The notes below the pieces were generated by a model. The model had not been told where the DNA came from and did not search any database. It saw only the letters and a list, made by a program, of their open reading frames with translations. The translations under genes were made by a program, and so were the position numbers. A stretch of DNA of 6,808 nt from Tannerella sp. (GTDB lineage Bacteria > Bacteroidota > Bacteroidia > Bacteroidales > Tannerellaceae): positions 1 through 6,808 of the forward strand of contig JAISJX010000252.1 in the NCBI GenBank assembly GCA_031261145.1, given 5' to 3'. Positions 1 to 6,015 of the stretch are shown here, in pieces. Each line of letters begins with the position of its first letter. Position 1 is the first letter of the stretch.

Positions 1-1169
1 GAATATTGTTGCTTAATGCCTTGAGTGAGCGCCCGCAAGAGATACGGAATTTGTCGGATTGCGACGATACGGAAGTCATGTTGCAGGCATTGCGTTCGGG
101 GAAGGCGGACATCGACATCAAAGCGGCCGGAACAGCCATGCGCTTTCTGACGGCTTACCTGTCCGGAAAAGACGGACTGTGGACGATCACCGGTACGGAA
201 CGTATGAAAAATCGTCCGGTAAAAATCCTGGCGGAGGCATTGACCGCATTAGGTGCGGACATTCATTATATGGAAAAGGCTGGTTTTCCACCTTTGCAAA
301 TCACCGGGCATCCGTTGCAGGGTGGGGACGTTTCGCTGGATGGCAGTGTCAGTTCGCAGTATATATCAGCCTTGCTGATGGTTGCTCCGCTGATGAAGAA
401 CGGGCTGCAATTACACCTGACCGGCGACTTGATTTCCAAACCCTATCTCCAACTGACTGTCCGTTTGATGGAACAGTTTGGCGTAGTTGTTACGGAAGAG
501 GGGCAGACTTTCACTGTGCCGCCTCAATCTTATGCGCCGGTTCCGTTTACGGTTGAGGCGGATTGGAGCGCCGCTTCTTATTGGTATGAGATGGCGGCTG
601 TTTCCGGGCAGGCGGAAGTGGAGTTGCAAGGATTGTTTCCCGGTAGTTTGCAGGGGGATGCTGCGATTGTACCCCTGTTTGACCGGTTGGGGGTGGAAAC
701 GGTTTTTACACCGTCCGGCGTGATCTTGAAGCGGAAAGAACGTACTCAACAGGAGTTGTTAAGATATGATTTTACGGATATTCCCGATATGGGTCAAACA
801 CTGACGGTTACTTGCGTCATGCTCGGTATTCCGTTTTGTTTCTCCGGCTTGCAAAGCCTGAAAATCAAGGAGACCGACCGTTTAGCCGCTCTCCGGGCGG
901 ACTTGCGCAAGTTCGGTTATCCGCTGACGGAACGGGAGGGACGGATACTTGAATGGCACGGCGAACGGTGTGACGCAGCGTCATCGCCGGTCGTAGCTAC
1001 GTATGAAGACCACCGGATGGCCATGTCTTTTGCGCCCTTGGCGATGCAGTATCCGGAAGGCGTCCGGATTGCGCACCCGGAAGTGATTTCAAAAAGCTAC
1101 CCGCACTTCTGGGAAGATCTTTGCCGTGCGGGATTCCGGTGTCTCAACGAAGAAAATGAACAGTTATAG
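1..1169 (+). CDS. aroA: 3-phosphoshikimate 1-carboxyvinyltransferase (EPSP synthase), 5' end missing
   Basis: Cytoplasmic enzyme of the shikimate pathway that joins phosphoenolpyruvate to shikimate-3-phosphate to give EPSP. The reading frame is open at the window start; the first full codon is at 3. The cut codon before it ends in GA and falls where the family has the substrate-binding Arg of KSxSxR, so roughly 25 N-terminal residues are missing. Numbering from the TTG at 6 (an internal Leu codon, not the start), family motifs are AGTAMRFL (41-48), TERMKNRP (64-71), GSVSSQ (113-118), catalytic Asp in DIPD (258), KETDR (288-292), DHRM (335-338) and Lys363 in SKSYPHFW. The C-terminus is complete, and total length would be about 410 residues, normal for the family. 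E. coli Asn94 and Pro101 appear as Ala40 and Phe47. It is the first visible gene of a run with the next two genes. Confidence 0.97.
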   Translation, partial: ILLLNALSERPQEIRNLSDCDDTEVMLQALRSGKADIDIKAAGTAMRFLTAYLSGKDGLWTITGTERMKNRPVKILAEALTALGADIHYMEKAGFPPLQITGHPLQGGDVSLDGSVSSQYISALLMVAPLMKNGLQLHLTGDLISKPYLQLTVRLMEQFGVVVTEEGQTFTVPPQSYAPVPFTVEADWSAASYWYEMAAVSGQAEVELQGLFPGSLQGDAAIVPLFDRLGVETVFTPSGVILKRKERTQQELLRYDFTDIPDMGQTLTVTCVMLGIPFCFSGLQSLKIKETDRLAALRADLRKFGYPLTEREGRILEWHGERCDAASSPVVATYEDHRMAMSFAPLAMQYPEGVRIAHPEVISKSYPHFWEDLCRAGFRCLNEENEQL

Positions 1170-1179
1170 TATATAATGT

Positions 1180-1596
1180 ATGTGGTATCTTGTATGTAGT
1201 CTGATTATTTTAGGGCTTATCTGCGCCTGTATCAAGTTGTTCGACCACCGAAAGCAGCAAGGGCGGGCGGAATGGGGAGAAACTCGGTCGTCGCAGGAAG
1301 AACGGCCGATCCCGAAGGAATGTTGCGGGCAACACGAGGTTTGCGAACGTGACAGTTTGTTGGCAGCCCTCAGTAAAAAGGTTGAATATTATGAAGATGA
1401 AGAATTGGACGCCTATCGTGGAGTGGCGTCTGAAGCCTATCCCGAAGTGGCGATTGATGAATTTCGGGAAGTGCTTTACACCATGCGGGAAGACGAGGTT
1501 GCCGGATGGGTCCGGAGTTTGCAATTGCGCGAAGTCAATCTGCCGGATGTATTGAGAGATGAAGTGTTTATGATTGTTGGGGAACAAAGGATATAG
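1180..1596 (+). CDS. Small membrane-anchored protein with CCGxHxxC motif, function unknown
   Basis: This 138-residue protein has no function I can assign. Residues 2-20 form one hydrophobic segment (WYLVCSLIILGLICACIKL), which should anchor it in the inner membrane with the rest probably cytoplasmic. A basic/polar linker (23-46) leads to ECCGQHEVCE (47-56), where Cys48, Cys49, His52 and Cys55 could bind a metal or be redox active. The C-terminal part is acidic, includes YYEDEELDAYR (70-80), and is predicted largely helical. The ATG at 1180 is 10 bases after the aroA stop; an ATG at 1176 is in another frame and soon stops. No clear Shine-Dalgarno is seen. The 6-base gap to the metal permease gene and the Cys/His motif suggest, but do not show, a link to metal handling. 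The gene call is well supported by position and composition; the role is open. Confidence 0.8.
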   Translation: MWYLVCSLIILGLICACIKLFDHRKQQGRAEWGETRSSQEERPIPKECCGQHEVCERDSLLAALSKKVEYYEDEELDAYRGVASEAYPEVAIDEFREVLYTMREDEVAGWVRSLQLREVNLPDVLRDEVFMIVGEQRI

Positions 1597-1602
1597 AACG
1601 AT

Positions 1603-2409
1603 ATGGATATTCTGCAATATACATTTTTCCGGAATGCGCTATGGGGCAGCTTGTTTATGTCAATTGCCTGTGGCATGGTGGGGACTTATGTTGTGTCGCG
1701 CCGGTTGGTTTTTATCAGCGGCGGCATTACTCATGCGTCGTTTGGCGGGATTGGCTTGGGATTTTTCCTGAAGGTGAATCCTTTCCTGGCGGCTTTGGGG
1801 TTTGCCGTGCTTTCCGCATTCGGGGTGGAATGGGTCAGCAAATCGCATCAGGTGCGTGAAGATTCGGCGATTGCGGTTGTCTGGTCGCTGGGCATGGCGA
1901 TCGGCGCCATTTTTATAGTGCTGACGCCGGGGTATGCGCCCAATTTATCATCCTATCTGTTTGGAAATATCCTGACTATCTCGCAGACGGATATCTTTTG
2001 GGCGGCATTGTTTGTCGTTATTACAGGCATCGTTTTTTCGCTTTTTTACCGGGAGATTGTTTATTCGGCATTCGACCGTGATTTTGCTATGACCCAACAC
2101 GTTCCGGTGAAAGCCCTCGAATACATGATGACGCTGTTTATAGCCGTTACGATTGTCCTCTCCATCCGTTTGGTTGGCATTATGCTATTGATGAGCCTGC
2201 TGACGGTTCCGCAAATGACGGTCAATCTCTTTACCTCCAATTTCAAACGGATTATTTTCGGCAGTATGATTCTCGGCTTCCTGGCCTGTGTCACAGGGTT
2301 ATTCCTTTCGTATTTCCTGCATATTTCCACCGGCGCTTTTATTGTAATCGTTTTACTCCTGATCTTCTTGTTGGCAAAGGGGGGGCTGTTACTGTTCCGA
2401 AAGAAATGA
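1603..2409 (+). CDS. Metal-ion ABC transporter permease, ABC-3 (ZnuB/MntB/TroC) family
   Basis: Integral inner-membrane subunit of an ABC importer for a divalent metal such as zinc, manganese or iron; the sequence does not tell which. At 268 residues it has the usual family length. Hydrophobic segments lie roughly at 12-32, 44-78, 90-107, 130-149, 174-208, 218-238 and 243-260. Family signatures are SRRLVFISGGITHASFGG (32-49), corresponding to the R-x-L-x-L-x-G-D-A-L-S-H-A stretch of ZnuB; EDSAIAVVWS (86-95); RLVGIMLLMSLLTVPQ (189-204); and STGAFIVIV (242-250). The expected Asp in the first motif is Gly here. An AAAGG at 1586-1590 sits 12 bases before the ATG. No ATPase or metal-binding subunit is present in the window, so partners must be encoded elsewhere or upstream of aroA. 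It is probably cotranscribed with the two preceding genes. Confidence 0.92.
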   Translation: MDILQYTFFRNALWGSLFMSIACGMVGTYVVSRRLVFISGGITHASFGGIGLGFFLKVNPFLAALGFAVLSAFGVEWVSKSHQVREDSAIAVVWSLGMAIGAIFIVLTPGYAPNLSSYLFGNILTISQTDIFWAALFVVITGIVFSLFYREIVYSAFDRDFAMTQHVPVKALEYMMTLFIAVTIVLSIRLVGIMLLMSLLTVPQMTVNLFTSNFKRIIFGSMILGFLACVTGLFLSYFLHISTGAFIVIVLLLIFLLAKGGLLLFRKK

Positions 2410-2415
2410 GGGTAA

Positions 2416-2450
2416 AAAAAGAGAAAACACCTGCGGCATTCTCTCTTTTT
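2416..2450. terminator. Hairpin terminator between convergent genes
   Basis: The arms AAAAAGAGA (2416-2424) and TCTCTTTTT (2442-2450) are perfectly complementary over 9 bp around a 17-base loop. It begins 7 bases after the permease stop and ends 25 bases before the stop of the minus-strand oxidoreductase. Read on the minus strand the stem ends in a run of seven T (complement of 2414-2420); on the plus strand the five T are part of the stem. It could therefore stop both transcripts, more convincingly the minus-strand one. The stem is AT-rich, so its strength is uncertain. Confidence 0.6.
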
Positions 2451-2475
2451 CGACAAACAAAATCGAATTTCTTCC

Positions 2476-3831
2476 TTAGAGCGTTTTCGGGCAATAAGGG
2501 AGCGAATACGGATTACGATATTTATATCCATACAAGCGGTGGTTTTCAGCCTCTTTATCATCCACAAAAGTAAGCGTCGCCGGATTCCACTTCACCGGGC
2601 GCTTGAGTTCGGTAGCGATATTGGCCAGGCAGCAAAGCGTATTCGTACTGCATCCCACTTCCACGGAAGCAATCGGTTTCCGGCGGGAACGAACACAATC
2701 CACAAAGTTCTGCATGTGCGGGGAACTCACCTCATACTGGCCTTGGCCGACAGCAGCTTCGCTTTTTTCCAGCAACGACTTGTCGGAACATTCGATATAA
2801 CCGCGCGCCACTTTCAACCATCCTTTATCGCCGACAAACTGGATGCCTTGCGCCGTCGGTTTATCTTCGCGGAAAGGCTGTTCCGTCATCACAATGCCGT
2901 TGGCGTATTTCATCGTCAGGTATTGCGCACCGTTATACCCTTTCGGGATATATTCCACCGGCCCTGAGCCATCCATGCCGATAGCTGCCTGGGAGATGTC
3001 GAACATGTGCGCGCCCCAGTCTGCGGTGAAACCGTTTCCTGTTTCCTGATACCAGCGCCACGCGCCCCAGAGTTGTTCATTTTTCTCCGGTGACAGCGTT
3101 ATCGGCGGACATAAATCGGGATGATAATGAATCTTCGGATCGTTCAACGGGCCTAACCACTTGTTGAAATTCAGGTTTGCGGGAACCGTTTCTTCCGGCA
3201 AATCCAATGGTTTTGGAGGATCGCCGACCTTTGAATAGATTTTGTCGATATGCCCGATACCACTACTCTGTACCAGCGCAATCGCCTGTTGAAATTCCTT
3301 ACTCGAACGTTGCTGGCTGCCTACCTGAAGCACCCGTTTGTTCTCGTGCACGGCCTTCATAATGGACAAACCCTCCAGAATCGTATAGGCCAACGGTTTC
3401 TGGCAATAGACATCTTTACCCGACTGGCAGGCGTGGATGGCTACCAAGGCATGCCAATGGTCGGGCGTTGCCACAGCGATGGCGTCAATGTCTTTCCGGT
3501 TCAGCAAGTCTTCATAAAACTCGTACGTGTCGCAACGCTGATTCATTTTGTTTTCGGCCTGCCACTTGGTGACACGCTTCACAAAACGCTCCAACTTCAT
3601 GGTATCCAAGTCCGAACACGCGGCTACCTGTACACCCGGACATTTAGAGAAACTGTTAAAGTCGGACGAACCCTGCTGGCCTAACCCGACAAATCCCAAT
3701 ACAACCCGGTCACTTGGCGCAATTCGCACGCCCTGCATAGACCAACTCGGCAAGATCGTCAGACCTGCCAATCCTAAAGCCGACAGCCCCAAAAACTCCC
3801 TGCGGCTCACTCCTTTCTTTTGCTCTTCCAC
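2476..3831 (-). CDS. Tat-exported Gfo/Idh/MocA family oxidoreductase
   Basis: A 451-residue NAD(P)-dependent oxidoreductase of the Gfo/Idh/MocA family, whose members mostly act on sugars, inositols or glycosides; the substrate here is unknown. The N-terminus has a twin-arginine signal, SRREFLG (9-15), followed by a hydrophobic stretch to about 28, so the folded enzyme with its cofactor is probably sent to the periplasm. The Rossmann fold begins at VVLGFVGLGQQG (43-54); ATPDHWHALVAIHA (121-134) and VYCQKPLAYT (141-150) follow. The usual EKP motif is QKP (144-146). The C-terminal catalytic domain includes GFTADWGAHMFDIS (267-280), typical of secreted Bacteroidetes members. The start is taken as GTG at 3831, since an in-frame TAA lies five codons upstream and no ATG intervenes; GTG at codon 8 would also keep the Tat motif. 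A promoter box lies about 45 bases upstream. GH109-type enzymes share this fold, but I see no basis for that specific call. Confidence 0.93.
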   Translation of the reverse strand: MEEQKKGVSRREFLGLSALGLAGLTILPSWSMQGVRIAPSDRVVLGFVGLGQQGSSDFNSFSKCPGVQVAACSDLDTMKLERFVKRVTKWQAENKMNQRCDTYEFYEDLLNRKDIDAIAVATPDHWHALVAIHACQSGKDVYCQKPLAYTILEGLSIMKAVHENKRVLQVGSQQRSSKEFQQAIALVQSSGIGHIDKIYSKVGDPPKPLDLPEETVPANLNFNKWLGPLNDPKIHYHPDLCPPITLSPEKNEQLWGAWRWYQETGNGFTADWGAHMFDISQAAIGMDGSGPVEYIPKGYNGAQYLTMKYANGIVMTEQPFREDKPTAQGIQFVGDKGWLKVARGYIECSDKSLLEKSEAAVGQGQYEVSSPHMQNFVDCVRSRRKPIASVEVGCSTNTLCCLANIATELKRPVKWNPATLTFVDDKEAENHRLYGYKYRNPYSLPYCPKTL

Positions 3832-3874
3832 GATATAAACAATTTATTTAATTAGTAATTTTCAAAATCCGCCT

Positions 3875-3882
3875 CAAAGATA
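3875..3882 (-). promoter_or_regulatory. Predicted -7 promoter box for the oxidoreductase gene
   Basis: On the minus strand this reads TATCTTTG, an exact match to the Bacteroidetes -7 consensus TAnnTTTG. Transcription would start near 3868, leaving a leader of about 37 bases before the GTG at 3831. No TTTG is present at the -33 distance; that region instead falls inside the inverted repeat at 3891-3932, so expression may depend on a bound activator. Confidence 0.55.
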
Positions 3883-3890
3883 CTATTTTC

Positions 3891-3932
3891 TTGAATCAAT
3901 AATTGATAATTAACAATTAATAATTGATTCAA
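3891..3932. repeat. AT-rich inverted repeat containing a 21-bp-spaced direct repeat
   Basis: TTGAATCAAT (3891-3900) and ATTGATTCAA (3923-3932) form a perfect 10-bp inverted repeat. Inside, AATTG (3901-3905) pairs with CAATT (3914-3918) after a 4-base bulge. The same stretch holds a direct repeat, AATAATTGAT at 3898-3907 and 3919-3928, spaced 21 bp, or two helical turns. It begins 9 bases after the amino acid permease stop (minus strand) and ends just upstream of the oxidoreductase -7 box. It may act as a terminator for the permease, although it lacks a GC stem, or as an operator for the downstream gene. Confidence 0.6.
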
Positions 3933-3941
3933 TTATCGCCG

Positions 3942-5594
3942 TCAGGCTCCCCCATTCCGTCTTAAAATTACTGCCCGTGAACCATATAATACAAGATGGA
4001 AAAGAGCGATTAAGAATAAAATAATTGAGAATGAGCTGATTTCCGACCATCCGAGATATGTCTGATGGAGAACGATGAATATGGTCAGCGTTGTCGCAAT
4101 ACACAGTCCAATCCACGATAGCGTATTATTTCCCGCTTTGCTTCCCAAATGACTGTGTCTCGAGCCGTAAAAGACATAGATGTCATGCCCGAAAAGCATC
4201 CAGACGATCAATCGTATCCAGGTGTCAAAAGGTAAAAACACCATCATAAAGAGGCAGGTGAAGATTCCGAGCAAGGGGATGAGCGGTACGCCGGGCGTTT
4301 TGAATGCGCGGGGATAATCGGGCATCTTTTTCCGCATCACTAATATCCCGACAGACACGATGATAAAAGCGAACAATGTCCCGATACTTGTCAGTTCTCC
4401 GGCCATATTTGCCGGCATGAAAAGGGCGAAAATGCTGATTAAGGTAAGAAATATCAAATTACTTTTAAAAGGCGTCCGGAAACGGCGGTGCACTTTCGAA
4501 AACGCTTTGGGTAGCAACCCGTCACGGCTCATGGAGTACGCAACACGGCTTTGTCCCATCAGCATCACTAAAATCACCGACGAATATCCGGCCAGAATCG
4601 CCAGGATAATCGCTTTGTTCAGCCACGGGAAAGCGGGTTGCATCGTTCCGTCCGGCAGCGTTTCCCGCATCTGGTCGATGGCAAGGGCGACCGGCGCAAT
4701 TCCGTCCTGTCCCTGGAAAATCGTGTAATTGGCGACTCCCGTCATCACATGGGCGAACAAAACATATAATACGGTACAGATTGCCAGCGAGCCAAGGATA
4801 CCGATAGGCATGTCGCGCTTGGGATTTTTTGTTTCCTGCGCGAGCGTACTGACCGCATCGAAACCGATGAACGCAAAAAAGACGACGGCTGCGGAACGGA
4901 TGATGCCACTGAAGCCGAACTCGCCCCAAGTGCCTGTATTTTCAGGAATATAAGGGATATAGTTGTCCGAGTTGATATATCCCCAACCCAGGATAATGAA
5001 AATCAGTACGACGGCGACTTTCAGCACAACGATTATCGCATTGACCCACGAACTGCCTTCCGTGCCACGTATCAGCAAAATACTCAACAGAATAAGGATA
5101 ATTGCAGCGGGCAGGTTGACAACGCCCCCCTCCCAGGGACAGTGCGTTAAGTTGACCGGCAGTACAATCTGAAAACTTTCCAGGAGCTTGACTAAATAAC
5201 GGCTCCAACTGATGCTGACCGTGGCCGAAGCGACGGCATACTCCAGCACTAAGTCCCAGCCAATTACCCATGCCAGAAATTCACCCAGGGTGGCATACGA
5301 ATAGGTATAAGCGCTTCCCGCCACAGGCAGCATTGAGGCAAATTCGGCGTAGCACAGACCCGCAAAACAGCATCCCAGCGCCGCAACCACAAATGAGATG
5401 GTGATAGCCGGGCCGGCGTAACTGCCTGCTGCAATGCCGGTTATGGAAAATAACCCGGCGCCGATAATTGCGCCTAATCCTAACGCTACCAGCTTATAAG
5501 GGCCTAACGTCCGTTTCAGAGTGTGTTCGCCTTCGTCTCTTGATTCATCAAGTAGAGTACTAATCGGCTTTTTTTGGAAAATATTCATCGTCAT
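3942..5594 (-). CDS. Amino acid permease, APC superfamily, cationic amino acid transporter-like
   Basis: A 550-residue inner-membrane secondary transporter that moves amino acids, probably driven by a proton gradient; the substrate is not readable from sequence. After a polar N-terminus come the TM1 signature GLGAIIGAGLFSITGIAA (39-56), then LCYAEFASMLPVAGSAYTY (80-98), GWDLVLEYAV (112-121), FFAFIGFDAVSTLAQETKNP (239-258), SRVAYSMSRDGLLPKAF (349-365) and SIGTLFAFIIVSVGILVMRK (403-422), all typical of the CAT/YfnA-like group. IPLLGIFTCLFMMVFLP (439-455) fits the C-terminal amino acid permease domain. About 14 membrane segments are expected. Two of them (about 491-511 and 520-539) lie in a C-terminal extension that makes the protein longer than the usual 460-500 residues of bacterial relatives. 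The start is ATG 5594; ATG 5588, two codons on, is also possible. A strong promoter lies just upstream, and transcription appears independent of the oxidoreductase gene. Confidence 0.95.
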   Translation of the reverse strand: MTMNIFQKKPISTLLDESRDEGEHTLKRTLGPYKLVALGLGAIIGAGLFSITGIAAGSYAGPAITISFVVAALGCCFAGLCYAEFASMLPVAGSAYTYSYATLGEFLAWVIGWDLVLEYAVASATVSISWSRYLVKLLESFQIVLPVNLTHCPWEGGVVNLPAAIILILLSILLIRGTEGSSWVNAIIVVLKVAVVLIFIILGWGYINSDNYIPYIPENTGTWGEFGFSGIIRSAAVVFFAFIGFDAVSTLAQETKNPKRDMPIGILGSLAICTVLYVLFAHVMTGVANYTIFQGQDGIAPVALAIDQMRETLPDGTMQPAFPWLNKAIILAILAGYSSVILVMLMGQSRVAYSMSRDGLLPKAFSKVHRRFRTPFKSNLIFLTLISIFALFMPANMAGELTSIGTLFAFIIVSVGILVMRKKMPDYPRAFKTPGVPLIPLLGIFTCLFMMVFLPFDTWIRLIVWMLFGHDIYVFYGSRHSHLGSKAGNNTLSWIGLCIATTLTIFIVLHQTYLGWSEISSFSIILFLIALFHLVLYGSRAVILRRNGGA

Positions 5595-5619
5595 AATGAG
5601 TTGATATTAATAATGGGCG

Positions 5620-5652
5620 CAAAGTTAGTGATTTTTGCGAAAAACGAGCAAA
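5620..5652 (-). promoter_or_regulatory. Predicted promoter of the amino acid permease gene
   Basis: On the minus strand the -33 element TTTG (5652-5649) is followed after 21 bases by TAACTTTG (5627-5620), matching the Bacteroidetes TTTG-N19-21-TAnnTTTG pattern at both boxes. Transcription should begin near 5613, giving a short leader of about 19 bases before the ATG at 5594. This is the best promoter in the window. Confidence 0.75.
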
Positions 5653-5715
5653 AAGATCGGAAAATTCAAGAAACGGGTGTGTGTTTGTTGGAATAATTGT
5701 CTAAAAAGGTATCTA

Positions 5716-5919
5716 ATGGGAAGAAAACGGTTTTGTTTTTATTTTATATGCTTGCATATCTTTTCTGTCTTTCTATTATCTTGCAAAATTACAAAAAATA
5801 ATTCAACCCACACTGGTTTAAAGAAAATAATCCACCGTTCATTTGCCGATAATGCCGTCGTAAGTGGTGGAAATCAGTTCAAAACGCGCAATTGTATAAA
5901 CAAACTTCCGCATGGCTGA
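5716..5919 (+). CDS. Possible small lipoprotein, function unknown
   Basis: This 67-codon ORF has the layout of a tiny lipoprotein: basic start MGRKR, hydrophobic core from about residue 6 to 21, and lipobox LLSC with Cys23 as the lipidation site, followed by Lys and a basic mature part. AAAAAGG at 5703-5709 lies 6 bases before the ATG, one of the better Shine-Dalgarno sites in the window. The mature 45 residues show no domain I recognise. Against it are the high AT content, no TAnnTTTG box upstream on this strand, and its position in a stretch that could simply be the upstream region of the sigma gene. I rate it less likely real than not. Confidence 0.3.
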   Translation: MGRKRFCFYFICLHIFSVFLLSCKITKNNSTHTGLKKIIHRSFADNAVVSGGNQFKTRNCINKLPHG

Positions 5920-5922
5920 AAT

Positions 5923-5938
5923 AATTTTTATAAAAATT
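5923..5938. repeat. Perfect 16-bp palindrome
   Basis: AATTTTTA (5923-5930) is followed directly by TAAAAATT (5931-5938), giving a perfect two-fold symmetric site. It lies between the TATCTTTG box on the minus strand (5944-5951) and a minus-strand ATG at 5913, and 37 bases upstream of the sigma gene's -7 box. It could be a dimeric repressor operator; pure AT content means chance is also possible. Confidence 0.35.
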
Positions 5939-5974
5939 CTCGACAAAGATAGGAAATCTTTCAAAAAAAACAGT

Positions 5975-5982
5975 TACTTTTG
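5975..5982 (+). promoter_or_regulatory. Predicted -7 promoter box of the sigma factor gene
   Basis: TACTTTTG matches TAnnTTTG exactly. Transcription would begin near 5989, about 27 bases before the ATG at 6016. No TTTG is found 19-21 bases upstream (that region reads TAGGAAA), so the promoter is probably weak or needs help. It overlaps the TTG at 5980 that could be misread as the gene's start. Confidence 0.5.
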
Positions 5983-6015
5983 CCATTGAAAAGTTCATGG
6001 ATATTTACAGCAGAA

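Larger units (their letters stand above)
5595..6015. other. Divergent intergenic region, 421 bases
   Basis: This AT-rich stretch separates the minus-strand permease from the plus-strand sigma gene. It holds the permease promoter (5620-5652), the possible lipoprotein ORF (5716-5919), an ATATGC/GCATAT inverted repeat (5746-5751 and 5754-5759), a 16-bp palindrome (5923-5938), two further minus-strand TAnnTTTG boxes (5784-5791 reading TAATTTTG and 5944-5951 reading TATCTTTG, neither with a -33 partner), and a plus-strand box (5975-5982). I see no tRNA-like or riboswitch-like structure. Confidence 0.6.

Noticed and set aside
6..8. TTG at 6 as the true start of aroA
   Set aside because: The frame is open upstream and the TTG lies inside the conserved R-x-L-L-L-x-A-L stretch, so it is an internal Leu codon.
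59..749. Open frames of 78 to 165 codons overlapping aroA on both strands
   Set aside because: They lie wholly inside a gene with clear family motifs and encode low-complexity Arg/Ser/Gly-rich protein with no domain.
2539..3684. Plus-strand open frames up to 144 codons opposite the oxidoreductase gene
   Set aside because: They are antisense to a well-supported gene and have no recognisable domain or start signal.
2476..3831. GH109 glycosidase assignment for the Gfo/Idh/MocA protein
   Set aside because: The shared fold and Tat signal are not specific enough; no diagnostic GH109 features could be confirmed by eye.
4522..5271. Minus-strand frames of 109 and 135 codons inside the permease gene
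   Set aside because: They are out-of-frame readings of the permease; the in-frame protein is complete, so they are not signs of a frameshift.
5635..5715. Longer version of the possible lipoprotein starting at 5635
   Set aside because: The start would be a non-ATG-supported Lys-rich extension placing the signal segment internally; the ATG at 5716 with AAAAAGG is better.
5746..5759. ATATGC/GCATAT inverted repeat as an operator or terminator
   Set aside because: Six-bp arms around a 2-base loop cannot form a good hairpin and are easily due to chance in AT-rich DNA; it also lies within the possible lipoprotein signal sequence.
5980..6015. TTG at 5980 as the sigma factor start, giving a 209-residue protein
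   Set aside because: The TTG is part of the TACTTTTG promoter box and the added 12 residues do not look like family N-termini; ATG 6016 or 6019 fits better.
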